The notes under the pieces: generated by a model
Database searches by the model: none
The model's input: only the letters and a program-made list of their open reading frames with translations
What the model was told of the DNA's origin: nothing
In this document: in pieces, positions 63,319 through 64,000 of the stretch
Position numbering within the stretch: the stretch's first letter is position 1
Layout of the letters: each line of letters opens with the position of its first letter
Made by a program: the position numbers and the translations under genes
Origin: Pedobacter sp. PF22-3
GTDB lineage: Bacteria; Bacteroidota; Bacteroidia; Sphingobacteriales; Sphingobacteriaceae
Direction: 5' to 3'
DNA: 64,000 nucleotides
Assembly (NCBI RefSeq): GCF_026239555.1
Contig: NZ_JAPIVP010000002.1
Coordinates: 124,001 to 188,000 of the forward strand

Positions 63319-64000
63319 TTATTGGTTAGGGTTTCTTACAATTTTAGGGTTTCCGTTAAGCACATCCTGCCCAATTGAAGAGTAGTAATTTCCGATGCGG
63401 AAACGGTGTGCAGCGGTTACACGGCTTGGTTTGATTACTTTAAAAATATATTTTAAATGGTTGGCATTGCCCGGATTATAATATTTGTAAGGCCACAAAC
63501 CAAATACTTGTGTGCTGGTACGTGTTGCACTACCAATGTTGTTTGCATTAATAAAATCGGCTGCCGACATGTTACTGCCATTCCAAACTTTATCGGCCAG
63601 TCTCCAGCGTTTCATATCCCAAAGTTCATGTCCTTCAAAAGCGAATTCTACTTTACGCTCGTGCACAATACGGTCGAAAGTAATTTGTGCCGGGGTTAGT
63701 GCAACCGTTAATCCTGCACGGTCTCTAACCTGTTTGATGTAGTTGGCTGCTGTAGCCGCATCGCCCAGTTCGAAAGCTGCTTCGGCTGCATTTAACAATA
63801 CCTCGGCGTAACGGTAGCGGATCCACCAAACATCACTACGGGTACCAATTTGTCCTGAACCTGTTGCCGGATCTAAATATTTGCGGACATAAAAGCCTGA
63901 TTGTGCACTGAATTCGAGTCCATCTACCGGGCCATCTCTTCCAACTACCTGTACGGATGCCGGATTATCTGGCAGTACTTCACTTTTGCTCTGCCCGAAA
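63319..64000 (-). CDS. SusD/RagB-family outer-membrane glycan-binding protein, C-terminal part (cut by window edge)
   Basis: The last 226 codons are in the window; the gene continues past base 64000. WWIRYRYAEVLLNAAEAAFELGDAATAANYIKQVRDRAG and the later FDRIVHERKVEFAFEGHELWDMKRWRLAD are the SusD C-terminal hallmarks. It would partner a SusC TonB-dependent transporter, expected just beyond the window. The SusD helps capture oligosaccharides, which the GH43, GH5-like and GH2 enzymes downstream trim. Confidence 0.94.
   Translation of the reverse strand, partial: FGQSKSEVLPDNPASVQVVGRDGPVDGLEFSAQSGFYVRKYLDPATGSGQIGTRSDVWWIRYRYAEVLLNAAEAAFELGDAATAANYIKQVRDRAGLTVALTPAQITFDRIVHERKVEFAFEGHELWDMKRWRLADKVWNGSNMSAADFINANNIGSATRTSTQVFGLWPYKYYNPGNANHLKYIFKVIKPSRVTAAHRFRIGNYYSSIGQDVLNGNPKIVRNPNQ

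Noticed and set aside
1..64000. tRNA, rRNA, CRISPR arrays, prophage or conjugative genes
   Set aside because: No cloverleaf-like segment, rRNA stretch, regular repeat-spacer array or phage/conjugation protein was recognised by eye; small RNAs cannot be excluded without a covariance search.

Overview
The window is a Bacteroidota chromosome segment, most likely from Sphingobacteriaceae (Pedobacter or a close relative). The basis is SusD/DUF3823/glycosidase organisation, UpxY-type antitermination, TAnnTTTG-type -7 promoter boxes, almost no Shine-Dalgarno signals, frequent TTG/GTG starts and AT-rich spacers. The genus is an inference from gene content; no marker gene was compared.

Layout. (1) 1-2348: housekeeping genes: the start of phosphoglycerate kinase (cut by the window edge), a GNAT acetyltransferase, a DoxX-like membrane protein and glyceraldehyde-3-phosphate dehydrogenase. 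(2) 2496-4711, minus strand: a WecA/MraY-type polyprenyl-phosphate sugar-1-phosphate transferase and a family 2 glycosyltransferase, the left border of the surface-polysaccharide region. (3) 4823-8220: four intact genes and one broken gene for small, cysteine-containing secreted proteins. All end in the same tripartite tail: a short [P/S/D][L/I]D[D/Q/S] motif, one hydrophobic helix and a basic cluster. (4) 8638-43597, plus strand: a very large exopolysaccharide locus whose genes mostly overlap by 1-17 bases. It encodes a Wza-like lipoprotein, a Wzc-like tyrosine kinase, an UpxY antiterminator, an AsnB-like amidotransferase, an ABC exporter (Wzm/Wzt) with a four-helix-bundle gene between its halves, an amino-sugar module, two FkbM methyltransferases, two membrane O-acyltransferases, fucosyltransferases of two families (GT11 and GT10), about fifteen further glycosyltransferases, a Wzy-like protein, an exosortase-family protein and a LbH acetyltransferase. 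A strong intrinsic terminator closes it. (5) 43792-55062: mixed genes: PepE peptidase, MFS transporter, PRC-barrel protein, DUF2807-like protein, MscS channel, MOSC protein, GNAT enzyme and several unknowns. (6) 55256-64000, minus strand: a polysaccharide utilisation locus with SusD (cut by the edge), a DUF3823 lipoprotein, three GH43, one GH5-like and one GH2 enzyme. Dispersed inverted repeats occupy its spacers.

How it fits together. The most striking pattern pairs region 3 with the exosortase at 42439-43020. Exosortases process proteins carrying a C-terminal motif-helix-basic tail and usually sit beside exopolysaccharide genes. The five small genes at the left edge are the natural candidates for dedicated substrates of the exosortase at the right edge, perhaps anchored to or glycosylated with the polymer made between them. 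This is inference and has not been shown.

Two glycosyltransferase genes near the end of the locus carry in-frame stretches that look like intergenic repeat or spacer DNA, another unusual feature. I saw no tRNA, rRNA, CRISPR array, transposase or prophage gene.
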